Source: Albugo candida
Lineage: Eukaryota > Oomycota > Peronosporomycetes > Albuginales > Albuginaceae
Assembly (NCBI GenBank): GCA_905220665.1
Contig: CAJNAR010000153.1
Span: 124,001 to 188,000, forward strand
Length of the DNA: 64,000 bases
Direction of reading: 5' to 3'
The translations under genes and the position numbers were made by a program. Below are positions 10,353 to 21,941 of the stretch, piece after piece. Positions within the stretch are counted from its first letter, which is position 1. The number at the start of each line of letters is the position of its first letter. The notes beneath the pieces are model-generated. The model saw nothing but the letters and a program-made list of their open reading frames with translations, searched no databases and was not told where the DNA came from.

Positions 10353-12578
10353 CTATAGCGGCGATGTTTCTCGCTTAAGATACATCAACGCGTCCTTATT
10401 CGACGTCAATAAGGGCGTCAGCCTCTCGCGCACATTCTCGTGATACGCGTTCACCCATTGTATCTCATATTCCGTCAGAACGTTTGTGTCAATGAGATTG
10501 CGACTTATAGGAACCATTGTGATCGTTTCCAGCTCGCAAAATGTGTCATTTCCGCTGCGGTGTGGCACGCCGGAGGCCTAAAAAATAGCTTAGTTACATG
10601 TGCATACAATATCTCTTACCATACCTTTTTTACGAGCACAATATTCTCAATGCGAATGCCAAAAGCTCCATCTTCATAGTATCCGGGCTCATTGCTGATA
10701 ATCATACCTTCTTGGATCGGTAGATTGCTCGGATTGGCTTGGATCGACGCAAGCTATCAAAGCCTCTGTTAAAAAGCTCATAGAGGGATAAGGGAAGCAT
10801 TACCACTCCTTTCTCATGAACGTTCAAAAAAGCACCGACGCCGTGAGCTGTTCCATGACGATAATCGAGGCCGTGTCTCCACAGTGGAGCGCGTGCGAGT
10901 GCGTCCAATTTGACTCCATCCGTTTTGTTGGGGAAAATAGCCGATGCGAAAGCGATATGAGCTTTTAAGACTAACGTGAAACATTTTTTCTCATGTTCTG
11001 TTGGAGTTCCAAAATGAAGTGTTCGCGTGACATCTGTGGTCCCTGTGCAGTACTGAGCACCCGAGTCGTTCAAGTAGAGTCCGTCACGTGTGAGTTTGCT
11101 GCAGTTGTGGCGTTTTGGTTTGTAGTGAATGATTGCAGCATTGGCACCCATTGCTGATATTGTGTCAAAGCTGAGAGAAACGTAATCACTACTTTCTTCT
11201 CGAAAAGCTTTTTCCCGATCTGCGACTTGTACTTCATCCAACTCGCTGTTACGATGCATCTCGCACTCAAGCCATGCGAAAAATTTGACGAGTGCCGCTC
11301 CATCGTGAAGGTGAGCGAGTTTCATTCCTTCAATTTCAGTCGGATTCTTAACGGCTTTTGACGCCAATACCGGGGAGCGTTTTTCTATGCGCATTTCGGG
11401 CGGAATGCATAGGAAAACTGCCACATTGCATTGAACAGGGTCCAAAAGAATACGATTTCCAGGATGTAGCGATACATAGGAGCGTATTTCCTCTGTTATG
11501 GAGTCGTACGGCCTTATAACGACGAGACCATCCATTTCTTGCTCGACTTTGCCGTGATTGTCTATATCGGCGTATATTGTTGCCGAATTTTGGTCTACGA
11601 GAGCGTACGAAATGCTATACAGAAATGATGAGCATATATGCATTCGGAACCTCCTCACTTACACAAGCGGATTAAATTCAATGTCACTTCCTCGCAGATT
11701 GAACAGCCAAGCAATATCGTCCAAAGCTGTGAGCATCATCGCCTGCGCTTCATTTTTTTCAAGTTCTCGGCGAAGCTATAGCCAAATGTAAGGATTCAAT
11801 CGGCCAACAGCCAAGGTCTCTTACTTCTGCCAGCTTATCCGCTACAGAGCGTCCAGTGTATCGCTGATCCAAAAGCATCACTTTGGAAGGCGTTCGGGCT
11901 GGTTTGTTTTTCCAGACGAGATCGACAAGATTCGCGCAGTTTGCGAAAGCAGCGACCTCAACATTGGAGCCTTCAAGTTCAGTGAGCATTTTCCTACAGA
12001 ACAAATGTGATCGATCAAAATCTCAATTCAGACAGTGAAGCTACCTCACGCTTGCGACCGAAGTGAGCGAGGGATCAATTGCCAAGCAACCTGTCACATT
12101 TTTGCGGATCCATTCCTAAAGAGAATCGATTAGAAACACATCTATCAAAGGTTTTCTATCGAACCGAAACAGTTGGCACACTGACTTCCTGCGCTTTCAT
12201 CAGCGTCCATGAATCGCAGAGCTCATGTTCAGCCTGTAGAAAGTATCGTCCATCTGTCCATAGAAGAGCTCTGTCGAGCGTCACAAGCGCTACATAACAA
12301 AGTAAGCTTCCGCCTTCAAAATAGCTTATTTATCGACCTGTTCCAGTGGATCCCGTGAATTTAGTCAGAAACTCACGGCGCTTGCTGTCGTTCGCAACGT
12401 ATTCGCTCTGATGCGCGTCAGCAGACTCAATCAATAACGCCTGTATGAATGCGGTTTTCACAGCGGTTTCGGCTTTAGGGACGCTGGCTGCTACATCTAA
12501 TCGACCACGAAGCGCAAGAAGCGCAAATTGCGAGCTCTTTAAGAGTGTTCGGAGATCAGAAAGCGGTGTATTCTGCAT
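10353..12578 (-). CDS. Xaa-Pro aminopeptidase (aminopeptidase P, M24B)
   Basis: Eight exons (minus): 12338-12578, 12165-12289, 12045-12115, 11825-11993, 11663-11775, 10804-11614, 10625-10753 and 10353-10577, giving 627 residues (human XPNPEP1 is 623). The N-terminal creatinase domains show SADAHQSEYVA and LWTDGRYFLQ. The catalytic pita-bread domain has the dimetal ligands in YLNDSGAQY and GTTDVTRTLHFG (two Asp), HGTAHGVGAFLNVHE (His) and NEPGYYEDGAFGIRIEN (two Glu). All are present, so activity is expected: removal of an N-terminal residue next to proline, probably in the cytosol since no signal peptide is seen. The start ATG precedes a Leu-rich helix typical of the family. It begins only 46 bp after the stop of the esterase gene, same strand. 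Confidence 0.93.
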
Positions 12579-12624
12579 TGGGAATACTCTACAAAATAGT
12601 ATGTGATTGGTTCCTACTATGTAT

Positions 12625-14305
12625 CTACTGGAGCCAGCATCCAAAATTGGAATGAGAATGTTCGACTCGTAAAAGCGATTCTTTCGTTATGGGGTGCGGC
12701 GTCCATGTTGGCGGACACTCCATCGCCCAATTTGTACTCATTGCTATTTCTTCCGCAACGGAATTGGCAATTTGCACGTGGCCGCTCACAGAGTAATGCG
12801 TTCTCGACATGTGATCTTTTGGTCCTGTTTTTTCCGAAATCTAAAGCAGTTTTACATGAAAATTGGATCACGATGAGGTCACAATACATACTTGAACACG
12901 CGTATAGTGGATTTTGGAGTCGATACGCATGATTTCCATCAGTGCGACCTTGACAATGTCCTCAAGCTGGAGAGATATGTCTTCCCGATGTACGTGCGCA
13001 CTTTCAAATTCGCTTGTTAGCGTTGTCACGATGCAAAAAATATGAGCTAGTGGACGATCTAGTACAAAATGAGCACCATTGTGATTCAGTGAGAAGGGAA
13101 GGATGTGTACATCTTCGAATTTCGCGGAGGAATTCCACATAAGCGGTAGCAACATCAGATTCGGAGGATGTCGGAGGGTAGAGGTCGTTTACGCCGAGAT
13201 TGATCACTACTGCGTCAGGCATCCAGCTTTCCAGGTCATAACTATTCGATCGAGATGCAATGGTTTTCTTCCATAACGTCGGCATTGTGTCTCCCCAATC
13301 CGCCGAATTACTATGAACTCCTTTACTGCGCAAACAAAACGCAGTCGGGAAAGTGTTGTATGATGAAATGCGCATACAACGCACCCGCTCCACGCAGTGA
13401 TATGTGCCTCAGCGTCAAACATTCGAGCGAGAATGCAAGCGTACCCGTTATACACATTTTGGAAAATCGCTTTCGGTCTAAAGTCTCCAGAACTCGTGAC
13501 TGTGCACTCGTTACCGAACGCTGTCGTATCTGAGTCACCGATAAACTCAAATTTGCGTTTATAAGTCACGTCACATGGAAGGATGCGTGCATTTTGATCA
13601 ACAATGAAGCCATACAGCGTGCAAACCTTCCCGCAGAATCGTTATTCTCTGGTGAATTCGGATTCCATACGCGAGTACCTTGAAGGTCGACAACGTGCTT
13701 TTTACTTGTGGCTCTGTGCGCTTGGAAATTTGCACGTGATATTTGTATTCCGGGTTGAGTGTGCTGCAAACTTGTACGAAAAGGATCATTTTAGAGTGGC
13801 GATACTTTACGAAACTTACGCTCAAACACTTTTGGACGTTTGGACGTACGTATGACACCATGAAAGAATCCGTCCAAAAAAACATTGAAGAAATTTCCTA
13901 CACGCAAAAATGGTAAATTGAAAGATCTGTGTGCTAGACGCACCAACCTCTTCCTTTGAGACGGACAGCGATCGTTTTCGTATTTGTGAAATGGAGCGTA
14001 AACGATGTGCCTGGCCAGTCGAATTGCGTCGTATTTACTTTGGCGATGCGAGTCGCATTGGGTCCGAAATGTAGAAAACGACCGGAATACTGAATCTTGT
14101 CCGTCTCTGACGCAGTGATGAGCTGATACGTGCCGTCTCTGTACATTCGAATATCAAAATCGAACAATTGACGTTCCTTCCAATCATTTTCGCCAATCGA
14201 CTCGCTCGATGAATGCTGTTCGGATGCGATACACTCACGAGATTGCATGAAGCTGTCAATATCTATTTTTTCTGTCCAGCCATCGCATCTCTGACTACCA
14301 TTCAT
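12625..14305 (-). CDS. SGNH-fold carbohydrate esterase, CE2-like
   Basis: Seven exons (minus): 13948-14305, 13820-13897, 13679-13770, 13385-13626, 13111-13325, 12892-13058 and 12625-12840, giving 455 residues. An N-terminal jelly-roll-like part (QYSGRFLHFG, FDWPGTSFTLHF, NVFLDG) is followed by an SGNH hydrolase domain. The nucleophile block is FIGDSDTTAFGN, the oxyanion-type block is INLGVNDLYP, and the catalytic His block is HYSVSGH. The jelly-roll plus SGNH order is that of CE2 acetyl-xylan/glucomannan esterases. Removal of acetyl groups from cell-wall polysaccharides is therefore likely but inferred. No signal peptide follows the chosen ATG; the same frame stays open ~100 nt further upstream without an ATG, so a missed 5' exon carrying a secretion signal is possible. 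It is divergent from the LysE-type gene. Confidence 0.82.
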
Positions 14306-14506
14306 CCACTTCCGATTGATCAAAAAGCTTGTAGTCAGAACATTATTCAGATAAGAGATGCAGTGTATGTTTGACTTGATACACTCTCGTATAGAATAGC
14401 CTTCACCAGTTTATTCGAGTTTCTGATGGTGTCAGCTCTGAAACCGATTTCAATGCCATCACCTTCAGGCAATGTATTGCGATGTATATTCGCTCCCTGC
14501 AATCGA

Positions 14507-15708
14507 ATGAACAAGATTCTGATACTGCTTGCAATCCTCTTCACACCCATTATTTATTACACCGTACTCTGCAATCACAAGCCGAGAAATGCGCTTCCGT
14601 TGGACCATACCATTCGGCCAATCGACACAATTTCATCGGCCGATCTACATCGAAATGATGCGAAATTGGACTTGAATCAAATGGAAGACGACATTAGCGA
14701 TAAAAAACCATTGCGTAAGCAATCCGAGAAAGCGTCAAAGCCTGAAATCGACCGAGAAAAGCGCTTCAAACTAATTCCTAATCTCGACCCAAACGACTCT
14801 AGGGTAAATGGACTCGCTGGAGGCATTTCTTTGATGTTAGAGACGGTAGCTCCATACCTTTTCGGCTACATTTTTGGATTTTTAGGCTCCATACCGATCG
14901 CTGGGCCAACTTCGGCAATGGTGTTTCGACTTGGAATACAAGGAAAGTATCGTTCTGGGCTCGCTATTGCATCCGGAGGCGCAATTGCCGAAGCTGTGAG
15001 TGATATTGCAGGTCGTTTATAATCACTAATGGTTTGTGTGAAGGTATATGCAGGCATCGCATTTTGGGGATTTGGAAGTTTTCTCGATGGTGCATCATTT
15101 CTACTGCCGATATCAAAGTAAGTAGCCTATGCATTCAAATGAAACTAACAAAAGCACGACAGAGTTTTTGGGGCTTTCGCGTTCTCAGGAATGGGAATTT
15201 ACTTTATACGATTGGATTTCAAGCCTCCTAACGAACCAGAATTGCGAGATTCGCAACATAAAAAGTTGCAAAGAGCGCGAGATGAAGTTCTAAAAAGTGT
15301 TTTAATGGGATTCACTATCTCGGGTATCAATCCAGCGCTACTAGCGACTTACACAGCCGCAATAGCATCAAGTCGGTGCTAATTTCTCGAATCGTGATCG
15401 TCTTATTCTTTTGTGATTGTAGTTTACAGCACCGGGATGCTGACATTCAATTTTCGTTTGGCGGTAGTGTTTTCGGTAGGTGTCTCATGCGGGATATTCT
15501 CTTGGTTTTACGTTCTATTGGCGCTTTTAAAGAAATACAAAAAGGTAGGATCAACTCCGAGGATGCAGCACACTCAATCTTTCGCTCTGAATAGCGTCTG
15601 AAAAATAAAACAATTGGAATCTTCATGCGGGGTATGGGATACTTTTTGCTAGTAATGGGCTTCTTGTGTGCGAAATCGGCGATTGAGTATTTTATTGTGG
15701 GTTTTTAA
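14507..15708 (+). CDS. LysE-type membrane transporter-like protein
   Basis: Five exons, 14507-14995, 15044-15117, 15163-15371, 15423-15544 and 15595-15708, give 335 residues. The chosen start opens a hydrophobic signal or anchor (MNKILILLAILFTP); an in-frame ATG 81 nt upstream (14426) is the alternative. A charged spacer follows, then about six membrane segments. The first has the LysE/RhtB-like signature GSIPIAGPTSAMVFRLGI with SGGAIAEAVYAGIAFWGF, and a second repeat-like half has GFTISGINPALLATYTAAIAS and the final helix YFLLVMGFLCAKSA. LysE proteins export amino acids in bacteria; the substrate and membrane here are unknown, and the N-terminal signal suggests secretory-pathway targeting. 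Its stop is 42 bp from that of the convergent CCDC103-like gene. Confidence 0.75.
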
Positions 15709-15750
15709 ACAAAAGATTTGAATTTACGCGTACAATAGTTCTCACATATT

Positions 15751-16651
15751 TCACGTACAAGTCGGTTTGACTGGTTCCTTGACGCCATACGCTCGCCATA
15801 GCGCACTCAATCGTTTATCTGACAGCATTGATGAAGGATCCTTGTGCTCAGCAAGCTTTGCATATTGCTCCACGCGATCCAAAAGCAACTCGATCTCAGC
15901 GAGCTGCTGATTACTGAGAAAGCAGAGTATCAGTTGGAAGCGCTGAACCGTGCTAAAGGCTTGTAGAACGGATAGAATGAAACATGCTTCCTCGTATCCG
16001 TTCTGCTTTAAACTTTCCCAAAATTGACGCATCACTTGCACAATGGACACCATCAAATCTGCATCGATATCTGCTCGAAATAGACGCGCAATGCCGCTGG
16101 CTGTTGTCAGCTGAAGATACCTAAGAAAAGCATAAGAAAACTCCTTAGCAATTGACTCGTACTTGAAACCTCCATTTCTGATCCAGAGAAATTACATATC
16201 GCTTCCACGTCGCAGTGAACTCTGCCGATGTTTTTGGAGGTCGGAGGTCTGATTTCACAGGTATCCCCCTGGGCGTTTCCTTGTTTGTTGGCTGTGCTAA
16301 TTTTCGATATGACAAGTTTGTAGATAACGAGCGCGGTTTGAAGACTTCTTTCAGCTCTTTGGAAGTTATCGGCTTCATATTTGCACACGCGACACGATTC
16401 TAATATTGACGAGAGCATGAGTATTTACTCCATCAGAACCATTCAATACCGACCTTGAACTCGTCATAATTCGCTGACGTGTGAATTGCTCGCTTCTTCA
16501 CCTCATCTGTACGCTTATATACTCGATCGAATTCAATTGCTTCAGCTAATTCCTTCTCCAAAGCTCTCACATTCAAAACTCCGTCCTCGGACAACAACGG
16601 CTTCTGCACCATCGACTCGTGACCTTTCAAGATCGCACTTTGGCTTGCCAT
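15751..16651 (-). CDS. CCDC103/DNAAF19-like dynein arm assembly factor
   Basis: Three exons (minus), 16454-16651, 16170-16399 and 15751-16120, give 265 residues. The N-terminal ~75 residues match the dynein attachment factor N-terminus: VRALEKELAEAIEFDRVYKR followed by NYDEFK and an ANMKP turn after the first intron. The middle is a basic linker. The C-terminal ~120 residues are helical (YLQLTTASGIARLFRADIDADL, then FILSVLQAFSTVQRFQLIL) like the RPAP3_C-type domain of CCDC103. That protein stabilises outer and inner dynein arms on ciliary axonemes. The same domain order and similar length (human 242) support the call. It is head to head, 121 bp apart, with a second ciliary gene, which fits co-regulation. 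Confidence 0.8.
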
Positions 16652-16772
16652 TCAATGCAAGCGCAGGTCGTCGAGCAAGCGGCTAATTCAGGCAATGCTC
16701 TATTTCCAGACACAGGTCAGAAATAGATGATCTCCCTTGACGTAAGGCTCATAACACAAATTCTCCTTCAGA
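16652..16772. promoter_or_regulatory. Shared intergenic promoter of two ciliary genes
   Basis: 121 bp separate the start codons of the divergent CCDC103-like and CFAP97D-like genes, so one short region must serve both. No TATA box is obvious and I could not identify a clean RFX X-box by eye. Confidence 0.4.
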
Positions 16773-17297
16773 ATGGATCGTGGACGTCGGGCGATTCCCA
16801 CGCTGAACAAGCATACAGACACGAAATATTACCAAAAATGTCAAGAAATCCATCGGAAAAAACTGCTTTCGATAAAATCGACCATAAACAACTTGGAACC
16901 ACATCGTCCGGTTCATTTCGGACGGAATTTGAAAAAGGAGCAATTGAAAGAAGAACGCTACGCAGAAATCGATCGAGAGAATCGAATTTTGCTCGAAAAG
17001 ATGGAGCAGATCATGCAGAACGAAACAGGTGAATTCAAGCCTTCTTCTTCCGTGCGGTATGGCCACAGCCTCAATAAGGATTTGAGAAAACGACAATTGC
17101 ACAAAATCACACAAGAGAATCAAGCGATTTTGAACCGGATTCAGATGCAGACGCCCACGTACGATCACTTGCAATGGGAAGAAGATGCACGACAGAACCA
17201 GAAAATCGCGAGAAATATCAGTGAATTTGCATCGAACAAACCAAAAGATGGGAACAATGATCGACGTAGAGTGACTCCAGATGACTCGTTCTTGTAG
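16773..17297 (+). CDS. CFAP97D/Hemingway-like ciliary protein
   Basis: A single-exon gene of 174 residues starting at an ATG. It is basic and helical, with the family's features: NLEPHRPVHFG near 40, then EIDRENRILLEKMEQIM, then a second similar block (HKITQENQAILNRIQ) and a polar tail. The CFAP97/KIAA1430 family includes Drosophila Hemingway and the short CFAP97D1/D2 proteins, which are needed for sperm or axoneme structure; the length fits the short D-type. The family assignment rests on these short motifs and on the flagellar neighbour across the divergent promoter. Confidence 0.7.
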   Translation: MDRGRRAIPTLNKHTDTKYYQKCQEIHRKKLLSIKSTINNLEPHRPVHFGRNLKKEQLKEERYAEIDRENRILLEKMEQIMQNETGEFKPSSSVRYGHSLNKDLRKRQLHKITQENQAILNRIQMQTPTYDHLQWEEDARQNQKIARNISEFASNKPKDGNNDRRRVTPDDSFL

Positions 17298-17532
17298 CCA
17301 ATGTGACAATGTCTTATTGAGAATTTATCAGTAATGAAAGTTTCCCAGCGTACTCGTATCGCTGCTTTGATCCCTGAAAGACGTTCTCGTTGGATGTTTG
17401 GGACTGTTTTCATGGGTTTTATTGCTGTATATACCGTCTTCACTTGCGGGCAAAAATGACATCAAATTATATTGCGGCCGGAGATGCACGAAAGCCCCAT
17501 GCGCTCACAAGCCGAGGTGCCCAGTATCAAGG

Positions 17533-19163
17533 CTACGTGTAATCTCTTGCCAGCGCCAAATGCGAGCAAGTTCGACGGCGTAGTCTCCGAATCGACGGCA
17601 TCACTGAGGTCCATTTAAATAATTGAGATAAAATACAGGTCGAGAACCATACAGTCACTAATAATGAGAGAGAGGCTTCCGAGCTAAAAAATGTAAATAC
17701 AGCCAATTTTTCTTGAATAGGGGCGGTTAGTTGGCCAAACACGCTCACAATGAATCTGAACTCATCCGTGAGTAATTTCTTAACCCACAAGCGGAAAACG
17801 TACAATTTATGAGTCGCATGATAGATGACACTTGACCATATGATACAGCAGGAATAGCCTTGAATCCAGCACATAATGATCCGAGACCCGACCAAGAGCA
17901 ATGTGAAAGAGGAGATGACATAAATCAGATGGAAATCTCTCGTCTCGGTCACCAGGTAGCCAGATCCATTCGGTACGACTTGCATAGCTTCGACAATAAT
18001 CATCGGCCAATGCCAGGACGCCCAAATAATGCCTGTAATGGCTGATGCTAGCACTGAACTATGACTAAAGATGATCTCTAGCGCTAGAACGAGAATGATA
18101 ACAACAGCCATGGACTTCATAATCGAGTGAGTAAGTACCTGGGAATAAAGACCCACTCCATCCGATTTCTTCCAAGAAGGCCAACAAGAGCCAGCTGCAG
18201 CCTGCATTGATTATCAGCAACATTCATCACCAGTGCAAAACGTATTCTTCTAACCGATCGACTGAGATCCAATCGAAAGACCGAAATCATATCGACTTGG
18301 TGGAAGTGGATCCCACCAAATACCAAGCAAGCAGATATACAAAATGTAAAACACCAAGCCTGAGTCTAACGCGTCAACATTATTAAAGCTGAAAATTAAT
18401 TCCAGTTTGTGCACAAAAACCCGATTAAACTATCAGAAAAATCAGATATTCAACTCTGCTTCCTCACTGCTCCGAAGCACGTACCGGATTGACCATTCGC
18501 GTCGCTGCTGTGAAAGAGAATGCCGCTACTTCACAAAGTACTGGAATGGTAAAGCTCAATAACGACAGTCGGAGCATCGCATGCGCTGGATAACACCGAA
18601 ATAAATGTCGAAATGGAGGAATGTTCCAATTCGGCGGTGTATGACAAGCCTGCAGCCGCTGTTTTGCGACTAAAGCGTGCGTTAGTATCCCATACAAAAC
18701 ATCTATTCAAAGACGTACTGTGTCGTAGTGCGAGGGAAGCACAGTACGGACTACTCAGCCACACAAGTCGACACACGAAAACATGCACACTTTGTGACGG
18801 AATGCCCCATTCTTTACAGAATATAAGTCCGGTGATCGATATGATAGTCATTGAGAACAACAGCACTAAGAAAGCAATCACAGCGTCACGATATGCGCAT
18901 GTCACATCAGAAGTGAATAAGCCGTGAAAAAAGTATCCGTAGCGATGATGGTGGTACTGATTGGGTGGTTGTATGAGCGGATAGTGTTCCTCCCAAATGG
19001 TGGTTTTTTTCTTCTTTAGGGATTGTGGCTTAGCGGTGAGAGGACCGAGCTTAGAGGTACCGGGTTCTTTTATGACTGGATGGCTCGTATCGATCCAATT
19101 GGAAGTTGGAGGTATCGAATAAACACCGGAATTATAGTCAGTTTGCGACGAATTGCGAGTCAT
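17533..19163 (-). CDS. CPBP/CAAX-protease-like membrane protein
   Basis: Five exons (minus): 18755-19163, 18485-18702, 18255-18429, 18139-18201 and 17533-18053, giving 461 residues. A ~75-residue polar N-terminus with LKKKKTT precedes about eight hydrophobic segments. Motif 1 of the CPBP (Abi) family is present as FLEEIGWSGSLFP (EExxxW-like: Glu-Glu then Trp), and motif 2 as GIIWASWHWPMI with the metal-binding His. A later YHATHKLYVF fits the third His motif. These residues form the intramembrane metalloprotease site in the Rce1/CPBP superfamily; substrate unknown. The fourth exon is only 63 nt and carries the Glu motif. The exact C-terminus is less certain. The gene converges on the CFAP97D-like gene. 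Confidence 0.72.
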
Positions 19164-20987
19164 AGTGAACGTGTGATTGTGTTCGCATATAATGGTACGA
19201 TGAAGACTGCACGAAGGAGGAGCTCTTGGCTTTAATGAAGATCGATATCGATCGACATGCACAGATTATATTACTTATCTTTATAAGATTTTGCAAGTTG
19301 TACTTTATTACAGAATCCAGCTGTGACATTGATCTCCAAGATTCAAAAGCTACTATATATAACGTCGCCTCCAAGTGTGTGTTAACAAGTACATACAAAA
19401 CGCAGCTGATTAAGAGCAAACGATCACAAAGGCGGAAGATCTCTGCCAAACGTGGCGAAAGTGAGATATACCATTAGATTCCTTCGATAAGATACTCTAT
19501 CGCTACATTGACCATGCAAACAGAATTGGACTAAATGACTCCCAAATTATGTAATGCATCCACAATCCAGCGACCAGATATACAATTCGATCTGCAAGAA
19601 GTTAGATGCTACTGCTTGCCATTCGGAAGATTACTCACCTGCGCGATTACGAGATGAAATCACGACGGGAAGTAGCAACAGAAGACAATACTGCAGATAC
19701 CCTTCTCCGCTATTTCTGTATTTGCGCTGTTAAGTAATTTGGAGGAGAAAAGGCTTGGATCTAGCGGCATAAAGGCTTCAGAGCAAATAGCACAGTCTGA
19801 GCGCATCTATCCTCGTCATGACGTCACGATACTCGTATTATCTGTGACAGCGAGCCCGGAAACTCTTTCTCACAAAGAACGGACGATAACTTTCAATTAC
19901 TGCTCTATTCAAGTTGGCCGTCGAGATCGGTCCGCAACATTGAGCAAATAAAGCTCCATCCTTCCAATATCACCGAATGGAAACTGGTGGTAAGCAGGTT
20001 GCAAATGTGACGGCACCTGGGTATTATAGAAGAGATTACTACCCAAAATTGGATGTCATTGTTCGATGCTCTGAATGCAAGGCCATGTAGGAGAAAAATT
20101 CAAGCATGAAAGATCAGAACACTGGTCTAAATACTTTCTAGGGGCAGCTTTTCGTGTCATAATTTCGTCTTCATGAATTGAGGTTACTAGAAGCCCCAAA
20201 TGCGCGCCTAGACACACTAGTACAGACCTTCTTGACTTGGTATAATGAGTCTTAGCTATACTTTGATCAAAACGAGCAAGCATACCAAAAGATACCTGAC
20301 CGAGACAATACCAAACGCAATTCCTCTCCGATCAGAACCTCAAGTCTCCAAAACTAGATAGAAGTGTTCCAATGCTTTCCTAATTCCAATTGTCCGTATG
20401 AAAATCGAAGGTGTGTCAGTTTTAGGTGCTTACAAAACCCTGACTTTTGACACTCATGTTGTAGTTCGCCAAAGCCGAATTGTACTGACAAACGCTCTGT
20501 ACTCAGGATTCGTTGATGTTTGCTAAACACCACATCGACATCAACGTTAAAGGCAAGAGAGATGTCAGATGCGGCCAATTTTGTTAAAAGTTCACGGAGG
20601 AAGTTTTTCTATCGGAATTTTCGCATAACAGCGACATTGTCCCACTCGTTCTATTTTGCGTTTCTTTATACTTGATGTTGAGAAGCATCGTCAGTTTTCA
20701 ACTTCATTGAGCATTCAATCGGGTACAATAGCTTTCGAAGTACAATCAACTATCAAGCACTATGAAATTCAAGGATGGTCGCATTACAGTCTTGTTCAAA
20801 GAATCTTTCTCAACTTTTTATTTTTAATATCATTACTACTTGCAAAAGATTGCTCTCCCTCTACGCATGATTGCCGGCATATGATTACGTATATTACAAA
20901 TAAAGGCTATTTTTTCCCGCCAAATTGAAGCTACTTGATAAACGTCATTGCACATTTTGCGCGGCAGTAAAATTTGAAAACGTCAGA
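19164..20987. other. Gene-poor stretch, nothing recognised
   Basis: About 1.8 kb with only short frames on both strands and no domain, signal peptide or consistent splicing that I could recognise. Confidence 0.45.
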
Positions 20988-21287
20988 ATGACTCTAACTT
21001 ACTCGAATAACATGCAAAATTATCAAACATTGACGACGGTCCAAGGCGCACGAAACATGCCTCCAACGTTCGTACATGCTTATGTGAATTACATACAACA
21101 GACACTTATCATGTTTTCTAATAGGCCGATTAAACCAAAAACGACAGCTCTCGCAGTACATCGACCGATCTATAAATCGCTTGAGAAAAAACCGTTGAGA
21201 AGGGGTCCATCGATGCCATTTTTATGCGACGTTTCCCTGTCAGATATTGCGAAATCGGTTGAAGGACACTTTGCACGAATAAAGTGA
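20988..21287 (+). CDS. Small hypothetical protein
   Basis: A 99-residue frame starting at ATG, with the same frame open further 5' but without an earlier ATG. It is basic, with a Lys/Arg/Pro-rich middle (RPIKPKTTALAVHRP, then KKPLRRGP) and a C-terminal amphipathic stretch (VSLSDIAKSVEGHF). I do not recognise a family. The ordered composition and lack of repeats make it a plausible small gene, but chance is not excluded. Confidence 0.35.
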   Translation: MTLTYSNNMQNYQTLTTVQGARNMPPTFVHAYVNYIQQTLIMFSNRPIKPKTTALAVHRPIYKSLEKKPLRRGPSMPFLCDVSLSDIAKSVEGHFARIK

Positions 21288-21504
21288 CGGAAAGGTGATT
21301 CTGTAAAATGTCCGATGCAAATTGCGTGTAACATAGAAATAAATTATGGAAAATCATTGGAAGTTTGAGATTGAATTGAAAAACGATTCTTGTATCATTT
21401 TGTGTGAAATATATCTGGCAAAGAATGAATGCTACAAGCTGTCATAGTGTGTACTGTACACAAATCGGATTTCTCGATTGCGATTGCGTCCATAAAGAGC
21501 GTTT

Positions 21505-21798
21505 TCACTGCAAGTCTTCTTCGACTTCCATCACATCTCCCGTTTCATTCAGCTTCTGTATGTCCTTCTCCGTCACTAAGCCTGATTTCACTAATTTCTG
21601 TTTTTCCGCTTCAAAATAAATGCGTCGGCGTTTGGCATTTTTCTTCTGTTTCTTCTTCGAAGGCAGCTGCTGTGTTAGCACTCTTACTTTACCCATTTCC
21701 TTTTGTGCGACCTTCTTAAAGTTCCTAACATCAGCGCGCTTCTTTCTGAGCAATTTATGCTTCTTTTTATTCATCGTTTGGACAGCTTGCTTCGACAT
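21505..21798 (-). CDS. Small, very basic protein, probably nucleolar
   Basis: 97 residues from an ATG. The first two thirds are dominated by Lys and Arg (KKKHKLLRKKRADVRNFKK; SKKKQKKNAKRRR), resembling nucleolar localisation signals. The last third is acidic (KDIQKLNETGDVMEVEEDL). I do not recognise a named family; the composition is typical of small ribosome-biogenesis factors, and the neighbours on this side (mS33, MRTO4, eIF3h) are all ribosome- or translation-related. Function is inferred only from composition and context. Confidence 0.65.
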   Translation of the reverse strand: MSKQAVQTMNKKKHKLLRKKRADVRNFKKVAQKEMGKVRVLTQQLPSKKKQKKNAKRRRIYFEAEKQKLVKSGLVTEKDIQKLNETGDVMEVEEDLQ

Positions 21799-21941
21799 TA
21801 GCGTTAAATAGTTTGAGCAAATGATTGGAAATGGAAAGCAGCAAATTACTATTCACATTCCGTACACATTATCTCTCAAGTACTTATCCTCACTAAAGTC
21901 TAGATACCCATGAAGTTGCACCAAGATAAACTCTCTATTTC

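Noticed and set aside
16749..17309. Minus-strand frame of 186 codons
   Set aside because: Exact antisense of the CFAP97D-like gene, whose protein has recognisable motifs; the antisense one is hydrophobic noise.
19138..19449. Minus-strand frame upstream of the CPBP-like gene
   Set aside because: Overlaps the 5' end of the CPBP-like gene in another frame and has no recognisable content.
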